The notes under the pieces: model-generated
What the model saw: only the letters and a program-made list of their open reading frames with translations
Database searches by the model: none
What the model was told of the DNA's origin: nothing
Shown here: in pieces, positions 55,942 to 64,000 of the stretch
How the letters are laid out: every line of letters starts with the position of its first letter
Position numbering within the stretch: the first letter of the stretch is position 1
Translations under genes and position numbers: made by a program
Assembly (NCBI RefSeq): GCF_004785645.1
Contig: NZ_SRPE01000005.1
Location: 62,001 to 126,000, forward strand
DNA from: Empedobacter tilapiae
GTDB taxonomy: Bacteria; Bacteroidota; Bacteroidia; Flavobacteriales; Weeksellaceae
DNA: 64,000 bases
Direction of reading: 5' to 3'

Positions 55942-56544
55942 ATGAAAAACAACCAGCCTTTTGTAGCAGGAATTACAGGCGGAATAGGCTCTGGCAAAAG
56001 CACAGCAGCAAAAATATTTGAAGAATTAGGTATTCCAGTATATAATTCTGATACGAGAGCGAAAACGATTCAGAATGAAAACTCTGAAGTAAAAGTTAAA
56101 ATTATTGCAGCTTTTGGTGAAGAAGCGTACCATGAAAATGGTTTGAATAAACCATTTATTTCAAAACAAGTTTTTCAGAATAATGAAAAATTGAAGCTAT
56201 TAAATTCAATTGTACATCCAGCAGTTTTCCAAGATTTTGAAGATTGGAAAAAAGCTCAAAAATCGAACATTGTAATGAAAGAAGCTGCTATTTTAATAGA
56301 AAGTGGTAGTTATAAAGATTGCGATGTTGTGATAAGTGTGGTGGTTGATGTAGAAACGCGAATTGCACGAACTATAAAAAGAGATGGTTTATCACGAGAA
56401 GAAATTCTTGCAAGAATAAACAATCAGATTTCGGACGAAGAACGAATCGCTAAATCAGATTTTATCATTGATAATAATGGCGATTTAGCTCACTTGAAAA
56501 ATGAAGTGGAACAAACGTTTATCAAAATCAAAAAAATGATTTAA
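55942..56544 (+). CDS. coaE: Dephospho-CoA kinase
   Basis: 200 residues. P-loop GITGGIGSGKSTAAKIFEELGIPVYNSD, then NSIVHPAVFQDFEDW, KEAAILIESG and RDGLSREEILARINNQISDEER (CoaE lid region). It phosphorylates dephospho-CoA, the last step of coenzyme A synthesis, in the cytosol. It begins 20 nt after the yajC terminator hairpin; its own promoter is not obvious. Confidence 0.95.
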   Translation: MKNNQPFVAGITGGIGSGKSTAAKIFEELGIPVYNSDTRAKTIQNENSEVKVKIIAAFGEEAYHENGLNKPFISKQVFQNNEKLKLLNSIVHPAVFQDFEDWKKAQKSNIVMKEAAILIESGSYKDCDVVISVVVDVETRIARTIKRDGLSREEILARINNQISDEERIAKSDFIIDNNGDLAHLKNEVEQTFIKIKKMI

Positions 56545-56616
56545 TTGTCCAGACTTTAATAAAAGAAGAAAAATCAGAAAAGATTAAACTATTTTTAATC
56601 ATTCAATAAAAAATAA

Positions 56617-58170
56617 ATGAAAAAAGGATTTTATAAAATCTTAATCGTTATCATGAGTGTTGCGCTTATAGGCTTGATTATAATTCAATTCTATTGGCTA
56701 AATTTAACAATTCAGAACGGTACAGAAAGTTTCAATAACAATGTGTACCAGGCTATGAATTATACGACTGAAAAAATAAATAAAAATGAATTAGAGTTAT
56801 ATTATAAGAAATTCAATAACATTCAGTCTGATTTAAAATCAAATAAGGATAAACCTCAGGTTGTAACAAATCAAGTAATTAAAGATTCTCTTGGTGTTAC
56901 TTATGCCTATGTTACTCGTTATGTAGTAGAAAAGTCGATGTCACCTTCTTCTGGTAAATATAATGACAGTCTAACAAAAGCAAATATATACTCACAAGAA
57001 CGAGTATTTAAGATAGATAAAGATTCATCCGCAAGAGGAATTCCAAATCTTAATTTGAACTTTGAACATGCTTTACAAGACGGAACATTTACACTAGAGA
57101 GTGCAGCTCGCTGGGATGCAGGAACTACACCAATAGACAAGCGTGTTTCATATGAAATATTAGATTCTATTCTTAAAAATGAATTGCGAAACAGAGGTAT
57201 CAATCAGGCGATGCCTATCTTGGCTGTTTTAAAGAAAGATTCAACCGAAACAAATGTCAAATCAAAAGATTTTGATCGCAATAAAATAGAATTCATGGTT
57301 CCTCTATTTTTAGATAGAAAAGATCATATTGAATATTATTTAGCAGCAAATTTTGTCAACAGAAAATTAGCAATTGTTGCACCAACAGTTCCTGTTATTT
57401 CATTGACATTTATCTTAACAATGATTATTATTACGGTTTTTTCTTTATCAATTTATTACATGCAATTGCAAAGAAAGAGTTCGGAGATCAAGACAGATTT
57501 TATCAATAACATGACACACGAATTTAAGACACCTATTGCAACTATTAATATTGCATCTGATGCTTTGAGAAATGAAAAAATATATACAGATCCTGAAAAA
57601 GTAAAATATTATGCTGATTTGATTAAGCAAGAGAATAAGCGCATGAATGCTCATGTAGAAATGGTATTACGAATGTCAAAGCTTGAACGTAATCAGATGG
57701 ATATGAATTTTCAGGAAGTTAACTTAAATGGTGTGGTACAAAAAAGTATTGAGCCGATAAGATTTATTGTAGAAGAAAGAAATGGTACAATATTTGAAGA
57801 ATACAACGCAGAACAGTCATTTGTCAACGGAGATCCGTTCCATTTAGAGAATATGATTATTAATGTGTTGGATAATGCTCGTAAATATTCTCCGGACACG
57901 CCAGAAATTAGAGTTAAAACATACAACAAAGACAACAATTTTTTAATTGAGATTTCTGATAAAGGAATGGGTATGTCACAAAATGTACTGAAAAAAATAT
58001 TTGAACAATTTTATAGAGAAGAAACGGGAAATATACACAATGTAAAAGGTCATGGACTTGGATTGTCTTATGTCAAAAAAATTGTTCAGCTACATGGCGG
58101 ACAAGTTTGGGCAGAAAGTTCAGCAGGAAAAGGAAGTACTTTTTTCATTAAAATTCCTTTAAAATCATAG
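56617..58170 (+). CDS. Sensor histidine kinase (two-component, RprX-like)
   Basis: 517 residues. Membrane segment 1 (about 8-28), periplasmic sensor region (about 29-255), membrane segment 2 (about 257-280). HisKA has NNMTHEFKTPIATI with phosphoacceptor His301; the ATPase domain shows NVLDNARKYSP (N box), DKGMGMS (G1) and GHGLGLSYVKKI (G2). It is followed after 4 nt by an OmpR-type regulator. The pair resembles Bacteroidota RprX/RprY. The stimulus is unknown. Confidence 0.92.
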   Translation: MKKGFYKILIVIMSVALIGLIIIQFYWLNLTIQNGTESFNNNVYQAMNYTTEKINKNELELYYKKFNNIQSDLKSNKDKPQVVTNQVIKDSLGVTYAYVTRYVVEKSMSPSSGKYNDSLTKANIYSQERVFKIDKDSSARGIPNLNLNFEHALQDGTFTLESAARWDAGTTPIDKRVSYEILDSILKNELRNRGINQAMPILAVLKKDSTETNVKSKDFDRNKIEFMVPLFLDRKDHIEYYLAANFVNRKLAIVAPTVPVISLTFILTMIIITVFSLSIYYMQLQRKSSEIKTDFINNMTHEFKTPIATINIASDALRNEKIYTDPEKVKYYADLIKQENKRMNAHVEMVLRMSKLERNQMDMNFQEVNLNGVVQKSIEPIRFIVEERNGTIFEEYNAEQSFVNGDPFHLENMIINVLDNARKYSPDTPEIRVKTYNKDNNFLIEISDKGMGMSQNVLKKIFEQFYREETGNIHNVKGHGLGLSYVKKIVQLHGGQVWAESSAGKGSTFFIKIPLKS

Positions 58171-58174
58171 ATCA

Positions 58175-58870
58175 ATGAGTGATAAACAACGATTACTTTT
58201 AGTAGAAGATGATCCAAGCTTCGGAAGTGTATTAAAGGATTATTTAGTTATAAACGATTTTGACGTAACGCACGCAATCGATGGTGAGGATGGTCTTGCC
58301 AAATTTAAAGAAAGTGATTATGATCTATGCATCCTTGATGTAATGATGCCTAAAAAAGATGGCTTTACATTAGGAAAAGAGATCAAAGAACTAAAAAGTG
58401 AACAACCAATTATATTTTTAACAGCGAAAAACATGCGTGAGGATGTTCTGAATGGTTACAAAATTGGTGCAGATGATTATGTCTTGAAACCATTTGATTC
58501 AGAAGTTTTATTGTATAAAATAAAAGCTGTTTTACAACGTAATTCTGGTGAAGAAGAAAAATTTGAACAAGAAGATTTCAAAATTGGTAAATTTACGTTC
58601 AATGCAAAATTGAGACAATTAATTTACGATGGTAAATCGCAAAAACTTTCACCAAAAGAAAACGAATTGTTACGTTTATTAGCAGTTTACAAAAACGATT
58701 TAATGCCTCGTGAGATTGCTTTAACACGTATTTGGCACGATGATAATTATTTTACATCACGTTCAATGGACGTATATATTGCGAAATTACGTAAATATTT
58801 GAAGAAAGATCCAGCAGTAGAAATCGTGAATATTCACGGAGAAGGATTCCGACTTTTAATTCAAGAATAA
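58175..58870 (+). CDS. OmpR-family response regulator (RprY-like)
   Basis: 231 residues. Receiver domain with acidic pocket LLLVEDDPSF, phosphoacceptor Asp55 in LCILDVMMPKKDG, Thr in IFLTAKN and Lys in YVLKPF; then a winged-helix DNA-binding domain ending MDVYIAKLRKYLKKDPAVEIVNIHGEGFRL. It starts 4 nt after the kinase gene stop, so the two are translated together. Targets unknown. Confidence 0.94.
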   Translation: MSDKQRLLLVEDDPSFGSVLKDYLVINDFDVTHAIDGEDGLAKFKESDYDLCILDVMMPKKDGFTLGKEIKELKSEQPIIFLTAKNMREDVLNGYKIGADDYVLKPFDSEVLLYKIKAVLQRNSGEEEKFEQEDFKIGKFTFNAKLRQLIYDGKSQKLSPKENELLRLLAVYKNDLMPREIALTRIWHDDNYFTSRSMDVYIAKLRKYLKKDPAVEIVNIHGEGFRLLIQE

Positions 58871-58888
58871 GATTACAATCTTTATAAC

Positions 58889-58921
58889 CACAAAAACCTC
58901 AACATAGTTGAGGTTTTTGTG
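58889..58921. terminator. Bidirectional intrinsic terminator after the two-component genes
   Basis: CACAAAAACCTCAAC (58889-58903), loop ATA, GTTGAGGTTTTTGTG (58907-58921): a 15-bp perfect stem between convergent units. Confidence 0.88.
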
Positions 58922-58934
58922 TGATATTGTATTT

Positions 58935-59963
58935 TTAATTATCAACTTCCGCTCCTAAATTTCTGTATTGTTGACGAAACTTTTCAGCCCATTTAAACCA
59001 TTCATCATATTGTGCATCAGGATGATTTTCTTTATCTAAAAAAGTCTTAATATAATTATCAGAAAAATCTTTTGGATAATTCTGCATTGTATCGAATTCA
59101 TTATTTAACCAAGCTTCGTTTAGAATATAATTCATTCGATTAACATCAAAATGATTTCCATATTCGTGATAAGATCCTGTTGCAGATGATTTAAAAGTCG
59201 TCTTCAAAACTTCTTGATTAGTTCTTGCAAAAATTACCTTTTTATTTTTATGATACCAAGCAGCAGCGTTTCTCAGTTGTTGTTTTTCATCTACTTTACC
59301 TTTAGCATCTTCCCAAATAGAGAGCCAATAATCTCTTCGATACAAGCCCATCAAAATAGAATTTAAAGACCAATACTTACGTTTAGTTTTATTATCAACC
59401 AAACCTAATTTATATAAAATTGTAAAGAATTTATATTTATTATACATGAATAAATCCATTACAAATTTATTCGAGGTGAATAATTTTTCAGGTTGTGTTT
59501 TATTTAGATGATCAGATAATTTATCTATTATCAAATTTTTATCATCAGAATAATTTCCTAACCAACCCAACTTTAATAACGGAATTGAAAAAAGTTTCAT
59601 TTCTCTTACAACCTCATCAATATTGATAAATTTAGTAAACCACACATCATCTTCTGTTACCAAAACATAATCTGTCGAAGATTTAACTTCATTAAACCAT
59701 AAATCTGTTGGAATGGTAAAACCATCTATTCTTTTTCCTTCAGTAATATTATCTTCAATCGCTTGAACTTTATCTTCATATTGTTTAGATGTAATAATTC
59801 TTGCATTTGGAAATTTTGATTTAATGACTTCTAAATATTTTTCCGGAGTACCATCATCCAAAACTTTAATTTCAAAATTACCTTTTGCACAAGAATAAAT
59901 TGAATGTAAACAACGCTCCAAATAATAAGGACGATTGAAGGACTTGATGATTATTGTGGTCAT
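58935..59963 (-). CDS. GT-A type glycosyltransferase, paralogue of 61466-62461
   Basis: 342 residues. MTTIIIKSFNRPYYLERCLHSIY and FEIKVLDDGTPEKYLEVIK are family 2-like, and DYVLVTEDDVWFTKF supplies the acidic DXD-type metal site. The C-terminal part (about 180-342) is a distinctive region ending in WAEKFRQQYRNLGAEVDN. It shares this plan with the gene at 61466-62461 (TEDDVWFVDN, LDDGTPQKYLDKI), so the two come from one duplication. Overlaps the upstream GT2 by 4 nt. Substrate unknown. Confidence 0.85.
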   Translation of the reverse strand: MTTIIIKSFNRPYYLERCLHSIYSCAKGNFEIKVLDDGTPEKYLEVIKSKFPNARIITSKQYEDKVQAIEDNITEGKRIDGFTIPTDLWFNEVKSSTDYVLVTEDDVWFTKFINIDEVVREMKLFSIPLLKLGWLGNYSDDKNLIIDKLSDHLNKTQPEKLFTSNKFVMDLFMYNKYKFFTILYKLGLVDNKTKRKYWSLNSILMGLYRRDYWLSIWEDAKGKVDEKQQLRNAAAWYHKNKKVIFARTNQEVLKTTFKSSATGSYHEYGNHFDVNRMNYILNEAWLNNEFDTMQNYPKDFSDNYIKTFLDKENHPDAQYDEWFKWAEKFRQQYRNLGAEVDN

Positions 59964-60892
59964 ATTTTTATTATTGGGAAAAATTTAAAAATCAATTTCG
60001 AATATACTTTTCGAACAGTTCTTATTAAGAATATATTATAATAAATAGAATTTAATTTAAACTTATTTAATAGCTCTGGGTAAGATTCTAAATCATATTT
60101 AATTGCAAGATTTAATATATATTTCTTATCCGAAATTGTTAGTTTATTATTCAAATAGTTATCTAATATTTTGTTTGTAGTATCAGATAATTTATATTCT
60201 CTTTTATTGAAGACTTTCCTTGCTTCTTCCATACTAATTATCACTTTCAATTTATCTGTACTTCTTGAAATAGAATCATTTAACAATCTATAACTCAGTA
60301 AACTTTCATCTAAGTTTTCTAATTTATATCCTCTAAGTAAATGTTGAAGATGGAAATCAAAATCCTCACATCCTAAAAAAACATACCGATATCTAATTGA
60401 AGATCTTCGAAACATTAATGTTGGATGATACATCGGATTGGTATAATTAAATTTATCTACAATTTTTAAAAATCCTTGTGTAGCATTTTTTTTACGTATA
60501 AATAAACCTTCTTCATTAATAAGGTTTATTGAACTTCCAACCATAAAGGTATTTTGATTATTATCTAAATAGTCTATTTGAGTTTTAAATCGTTTAGAAT
60601 CGCATATATCATCTGCATCCATTCGCGCTATATATTCACCTCTTGCAATATCTAATCCTATGTTTAAATTTTCTACAAACCCAATAAAGCCTTTATTTTT
60701 TTCTTTATTAATTAATTTTATTCGAGAGTCTTTATACGTGTTAATTATATCTAATGATTTATCAGTAGAAGCATCATTTATTATAATAAACTCAAAATCT
60801 TTAAATGTTTGAATTAATACAGAATCTATAGCTTCTGCCAAATATTGCTCGGCATTGTATACAGACATTATAACACTTAATTTTAGGCTCAT
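59960..60892 (-). CDS. Glycosyltransferase family 2
   Basis: 310 residues. LSVIMSVYNAEQYLAEAIDSVL, FEFIIINDASTDKS, and LDIARGEYIARMDADDICDSKRF are the GT-A family 2 motifs of O-antigen/LPS-type transferases. The C-terminal portion is hydrophobic and basic (FLIRTVRKVYSKLIFKFFPIIKI). It sits in the second glycan cluster, between the acetyltransferase and a GT-A gene. Donor unknown. Confidence 0.92.
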   Translation of the reverse strand: MSLKLSVIMSVYNAEQYLAEAIDSVLIQTFKDFEFIIINDASTDKSLDIINTYKDSRIKLINKEKNKGFIGFVENLNIGLDIARGEYIARMDADDICDSKRFKTQIDYLDNNQNTFMVGSSINLINEEGLFIRKKNATQGFLKIVDKFNYTNPMYHPTLMFRRSSIRYRYVFLGCEDFDFHLQHLLRGYKLENLDESLLSYRLLNDSISRSTDKLKVIISMEEARKVFNKREYKLSDTTNKILDNYLNNKLTISDKKYILNLAIKYDLESYPELLNKFKLNSIYYNIFLIRTVRKVYSKLIFKFFPIIKI

Positions 60893-60895
60893 ACA

Positions 60896-61441
60896 CTATT
60901 GTTTAGCTTGAATTAAATGCTCTTGTTTATTCACAATGATTGTATTTGAAGGAATATCTTTATGGACAACACAGCCCGCTCCAATGATTACATTATCTCC
61001 TACTGTTACTCCTTTTAAAACTACTACATTAGCACCAAGCCAACAGTTTTTCCCAATAATTATTGGAGCCGTTGTAAACTCTTTATGGGATACTTCTACA
61101 GAATTATATTTATGATTATGATCATAAAACTTTACCCCTTCTCCTATTAATGTATTTTCTCCTATTACAATATTCTCCAAACAATTAATAGAGCAATTGT
61201 TGTTCATAATAACATGATCAGATAATTTTAAAAAAGCATTTCTCCCAACAACTAAATTAAATCCATGTCTGATATCAATAAAATTTCCAAATTCTGTTCT
61301 TGATGTATCGTGAACCATTAAAGTAGTATTATCACCAAGTTTGAATTTTTTTCCTATTATAATATTCTTATGAGATAAAAAATATAGCTTATTAAGTTTA
61401 ATCTTTATCTTAAAAATTAGTTGTACTATTTTATTCAACAT
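60896..61441 (-). CDS. Hexapeptide-repeat O-acetyltransferase (maltose acetyltransferase/WbbJ-like)
   Basis: 181 residues, left-handed beta-helix: KNIIIGKKFKLGDNTTLMV, NNCSINCLENIVIGENTLIGEGVKFYDHNHKYN with the likely catalytic His in DHNH, and IIIGKNCWLGANVVVLKGVTVGDNVIIGAGCVVHKDIPSNTI. It acetylates a sugar using acetyl-CoA in the cytosol. It starts 24 nt after the neighbouring GT gene and ends 3 nt before the GT2 gene. Confidence 0.9.
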   Translation of the reverse strand: MLNKIVQLIFKIKIKLNKLYFLSHKNIIIGKKFKLGDNTTLMVHDTSRTEFGNFIDIRHGFNLVVGRNAFLKLSDHVIMNNNCSINCLENIVIGENTLIGEGVKFYDHNHKYNSVEVSHKEFTTAPIIIGKNCWLGANVVVLKGVTVGDNVIIGAGCVVHKDIPSNTIIVNKQEHLIQAKQ

Positions 61442-61465
61442 GTTTTCTATAAATAATTTTATATG

Positions 61466-62461
61466 TTAGGACTCTTTATGCATCTCCTTAAATCCTTCAG
61501 TCCATTTTTTCCATTTATCAGCAAATGAAGAACTGTCATTCTTTTTCAATATATCATAAATATATTCTATTGAAAAATCATTTGGATGATTCTCATAAGA
61601 ATTGAATTCATCATTATACCAAAGTTCATTCAATATATAGTTGAATTTTATTAAATCAAAATTTTCTTCAATATTGAACGCATTAAAAGAAGCAGAAGAA
61701 CAATAAGAAGTTTCCATAACACGATTTTTCAAAAGTGTATACTTAGTCGTTCCTTTTGTCTTTATATCCCAACCAACAGCATTTGCAAGCTGAAGATCTT
61801 CAACAACTCTCTTATATTTATCTTTCCAGATATATAATAAATAATCTTTACGCATCATAGCCATTGGAATATCATACATCTTCCATAGCTCATTCCTCCA
61901 ATGTTTAGGAAGTAAATTAAGTTTAGTCAATTTATTCCTAATATCAAAACTATTGTTTAGTAAAATATTGTAAAGCTTCTGAGATTTTATAATATACTTC
62001 GGATTATGATACGCAATTGTTTCAGTTAATGAATAATTAATTGTTTCAGTAATATCACGTCCCATCTTTAAAATTTGCGAACCATATTTCTCCATCTCAT
62101 TTGCATAAAAAGGCATATCAAAATTATCTACAAACCAAACATCATCTTCAGTAATGATTAATATTTCCGAGGATTCTGCAATTGCATTGTACCACAAGTC
62201 TGTAGGAATTCGAGTATCATGATATTGTTCAATTCCTTGAAGATGTCTATTTAATTTTTCTATTTTTTCATTTCTATAACTAGAAAATTTAAATTCTACA
62301 TTAGGATATTTTTCCTTTATTTTATCAAGATATTTTTGCGGTGTTCCATCATCCAAAACAATTATTTCCAAATCATTTGCGTCATTCACCTTTTCGTATA
62401 TACTTTTCAAACAACGATCTAACAAATATGGACGATAATAGCTTTTGATAAGAATATTCAT
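61466..62461 (-). CDS. GT-A type glycosyltransferase, paralogue of 58935-59963
   Basis: 331 residues. MNILIKSYYRPYLLDRCLKSIYEK, LEIIVLDDGTPQKYLDKIKEKYPN and ILIITEDDVWFVDNFDM. The PTDLWYNAIAES segment parallels PTDLWFNEVKSS in the paralogue, and both end with a W..W...F motif (WKKWTEGFKEMH). I do not recognise a characterised member. Position between a GT4 and an acetyltransferase suggests addition of a cluster-specific sugar. Confidence 0.85.
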   Translation of the reverse strand: MNILIKSYYRPYLLDRCLKSIYEKVNDANDLEIIVLDDGTPQKYLDKIKEKYPNVEFKFSSYRNEKIEKLNRHLQGIEQYHDTRIPTDLWYNAIAESSEILIITEDDVWFVDNFDMPFYANEMEKYGSQILKMGRDITETINYSLTETIAYHNPKYIIKSQKLYNILLNNSFDIRNKLTKLNLLPKHWRNELWKMYDIPMAMMRKDYLLYIWKDKYKRVVEDLQLANAVGWDIKTKGTTKYTLLKNRVMETSYCSSASFNAFNIEENFDLIKFNYILNELWYNDEFNSYENHPNDFSIEYIYDILKKNDSSSFADKWKKWTEGFKEMHKES

Positions 62462-62469
62462 GATTCAGA

Positions 62470-63627
62470 TTATTTATTTAATAATTTCAAAAAAGTACTC
62501 TCCCAAATACTCATAATGTTTTCAAGTTCATATTTTTTTGACACCTTTATCGCTTCTTCAGACATTTGAAGTCTTAATTCTTTGTTTGATATTAATGTTT
62601 TTAAACTTTCTGCAAAATTATCCACATCAAACGGGGTTACTAAAAAATCATTTAATTGACTATCGCCCATCATTTGCTTAGGTCCATTCTTACATTCAAA
62701 CGCAACAGGAGCTAAACCACAAGATAATGCCTCTATAAGCACCAATGGAAATCCTTCGAAACGGGAACTCAAAGCAAAAATGGAATGCTCAGAAAACACT
62801 TGATTAATATCTTTCCTAGGTTTGAAAATATTCACACTATTCTCTAAATTTAATTCTTTAACTTGAAGCTTTAACTCTTCTTCTAATTCTCCTGATCCAT
62901 AGATATCCAATTGCCAATTTGGAAAATCTTTATTTACAATTGCCCATGCATCAATTAGATAGTTAAACCCTTTTTGATAAGTAAATCGTCCTACCGCCAA
63001 AACTTTCTCTAATTCAGTATTTGCTTTAATTGGATTAATTGTAATCGGATTTGGAATATTAATAATATTAGAAAAATATCTTCCCCATTCTTCCTGATCT
63101 TGCTCTGTTAAAACAATTATTTTGTCATATTTATTTAGTGTTTTCTGAAAAAGATAAGTCTGAATTTTCATCTTCAGATTTTTGACAGACCATTTTTCTT
63201 TTAATTTTTTACTAAGTGGAGTAATATCAAAATGAAAATGATATTCCATTATTTTTTTACTACCGTCTTTTATAAGTGGTAAAAACTTGTGTTCTGCACC
63301 AAAATACATCGAGATCGCAATATCAGTTAGATTATTGTAAAAATATTCTTCTACTTTTTGGCGATAAGTTGTCATAAACTCTTTATACTGTTTTCTCTTT
63401 TCCCAATAACCTAAACCTTTCAGTTTTGAAGTTGGATCAGGAATGTTAAAATGTACAAATCTTATCTTCTCACTAAACTCGAAAAATATAGGATCTTCAA
63501 ATTGACTATAAGTTATAATGGTAACCTCATGATGAAGTACATCAGCCAAATAATTTGCTTTTACATTCAGCATTCGTTCTGTACCTGCAGAATCTTTCAG
63601 ATTTGGAAAAAAGTATGCTATTTTCAT
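62470..63627 (-). CDS. Glycosyltransferase family 4 (GT-B)
   Basis: 385 residues. MKIAYFFPNLKDSAGTERMLNVKANYL, then VLAVGRFTYQKGFNYLIDAW, LDIYGSGELEEEL, and IFALSSRFEGFPLVLIEALSCGLAPVAFECKNGPKQM with the EGFP...E signature of GalNAc/galactose-type retaining transferases such as PglJ/WbpH-like enzymes. It lies 6 nt after the partial GT2. Donor not fixed. Confidence 0.92.
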   Translation of the reverse strand: MKIAYFFPNLKDSAGTERMLNVKANYLADVLHHEVTIITYSQFEDPIFFEFSEKIRFVHFNIPDPTSKLKGLGYWEKRKQYKEFMTTYRQKVEEYFYNNLTDIAISMYFGAEHKFLPLIKDGSKKIMEYHFHFDITPLSKKLKEKWSVKNLKMKIQTYLFQKTLNKYDKIIVLTEQDQEEWGRYFSNIINIPNPITINPIKANTELEKVLAVGRFTYQKGFNYLIDAWAIVNKDFPNWQLDIYGSGELEEELKLQVKELNLENSVNIFKPRKDINQVFSEHSIFALSSRFEGFPLVLIEALSCGLAPVAFECKNGPKQMMGDSQLNDFLVTPFDVDNFAESLKTLISNKELRLQMSEEAIKVSKKYELENIMSIWESTFLKLLNK

Positions 63628-63633
63628 TATAAT

Positions 63634-64000
63634 CTATTTACTCCAAATAAAAGATGTGTATCTGAAAATAAAGTAAGGTAATATATTATAATATTTTATC
63701 ATTTTACTTTGAGAAAAATCTTTATAGTTAGCTGTTTTCTTTACGAATTTATGCCACTCTGCTAATTCTTTATTTGCATCAGAAAAAGACATATGATGTA
63801 GAATTCTGTAATACATTTCTACCAAATTTTTCAGAGATTTTATTGTAAATTCATTTTTATTTTTTGATAAATTCGATTTATTTTCTAAATATTTTTGGTA
63901 ATAATACCTAATAACAGTTTCTACACTTTTTCTATTCTTACGAATACTTTCAGGCGCAATCGTTTGTCCATCTCTTCCTATAAAATAACGATATAACTGC
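63634..64000 (-). CDS. C-terminal part of a glycosyltransferase (GT2-like), continues beyond the window
   Basis: The minus-strand frame is open from the window edge to a TAG at 63634, about 121 residues. It begins QLYRYFIGRDGQTIAPESIRKN and ends YNILPYFIFRYTSFIWSK. The YFIGRDGQTI...R stretch is typical of the region after the GT-A domain in family 2 EPS/LPS transferases. A short frame starting at 63825 (TTG) is only the tail of this longer frame. It should be the upstream neighbour of the GT4 in the same operon. Confidence 0.7.
   Translation of the reverse strand, partial: QLYRYFIGRDGQTIAPESIRKNRKSVETVIRYYYQKYLENKSNLSKNKNEFTIKSLKNLVEMYYRILHHMSFSDANKELAEWHKFVKKTANYKDFSQSKMIKYYNILPYFIFRYTSFIWSK

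Noticed and set aside
63634-63825. Stand-alone 63-residue gene starting at TTG 63825
   Set aside because: The frame stays open upstream to the window edge with a glycosyltransferase-like sequence, so this is only the C-terminus of a larger gene.

Overview
The window looks like a chromosomal segment of a low-GC member of the Bacteroidota, class Flavobacteriia, most likely Weeksellaceae (an Empedobacter- or Chryseobacterium-like organism; the genus is a guess). The reasons are two proteins with C-terminal type IX secretion (T9SS) sorting domains, promoters of the Bacteroidota type TAnnTTTG with little Shine-Dalgarno signal, family-restricted proteins (DUF4199, DUF3276/PUR, DUF1573, TIGR02757), and a pyrG-yidC pair. 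I see no insertion sequence, prophage, tRNA, rRNA or CRISPR array.

Layout. 1-4.8 kb: the start of a family 2 glycosyltransferase, a DUF4199 membrane protein, two paired membrane TPR proteins (the first with an AraC-type DNA-binding domain, the second without) and a small T9SS cargo protein. 4.8-15.2 kb: housekeeping genes, namely SRP RNA, pyrG, yidC, an acetate transporter, a GlsB-like membrane protein, a phosphoglucosamine/phosphomannomutase, a TPR protein, acpH and an acyl-CoA carboxylase subunit. 15.2-36.4 kb: one minus-strand surface polysaccharide locus of 20 genes with tight spacing and two visible promoters. 36.5-58.9 kb: Smr protein, esterase, a heavy-metal RND efflux operon with a fused outer-membrane factor, TIGR02757, a LolD-like ATPase, sucC, a 1501-residue T9SS surface protein, DUF3276, an MsbA-like ABC exporter, nusB, DUF1573, yajC, coaE and a histidine kinase/response regulator pair. 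58.9-64 kb: a second minus-strand glycosyltransferase cluster that runs off the window.

The polysaccharide locus is the most interesting part. Read in the direction of transcription it holds two glycosyltransferases, an MBOAT plus SGNH pair for periplasmic O-acylation, then UbiA-type, DprE1-like, DprE2-like and HAD phosphatase genes. Together these match the steps of the mycobacterial route from phosphoribosyl pyrophosphate to polyprenyl-phosphoryl-D-arabinofuranose. Directly after them comes a large GT-C-like membrane protein that could use such a lipid-linked pentofuranose. The rest is a Wzy-type export system: glycosyltransferases, an EpsG/Wzy-like polymerase, WecA-like and WcaJ/PglC-like initiating transferases, Wza and a Wzc tyrosine kinase whose C-terminus is twelve Gly-Tyr pairs encoded by an 18-bp tandem repeat. 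No Wzx flippase is visible.

Other points of note are a 27-bp in-frame tandem duplication inside the DNA-binding domain of the AraC-type regulator, three genes whose start codon lies exactly 4 nt after a TAnnTTTG box (candidate leaderless mRNAs, one with a GTG start), and an internal signal peptide in the RND/outer-membrane-factor fusion. All functional calls rest on reading motifs by eye; no database search was run.
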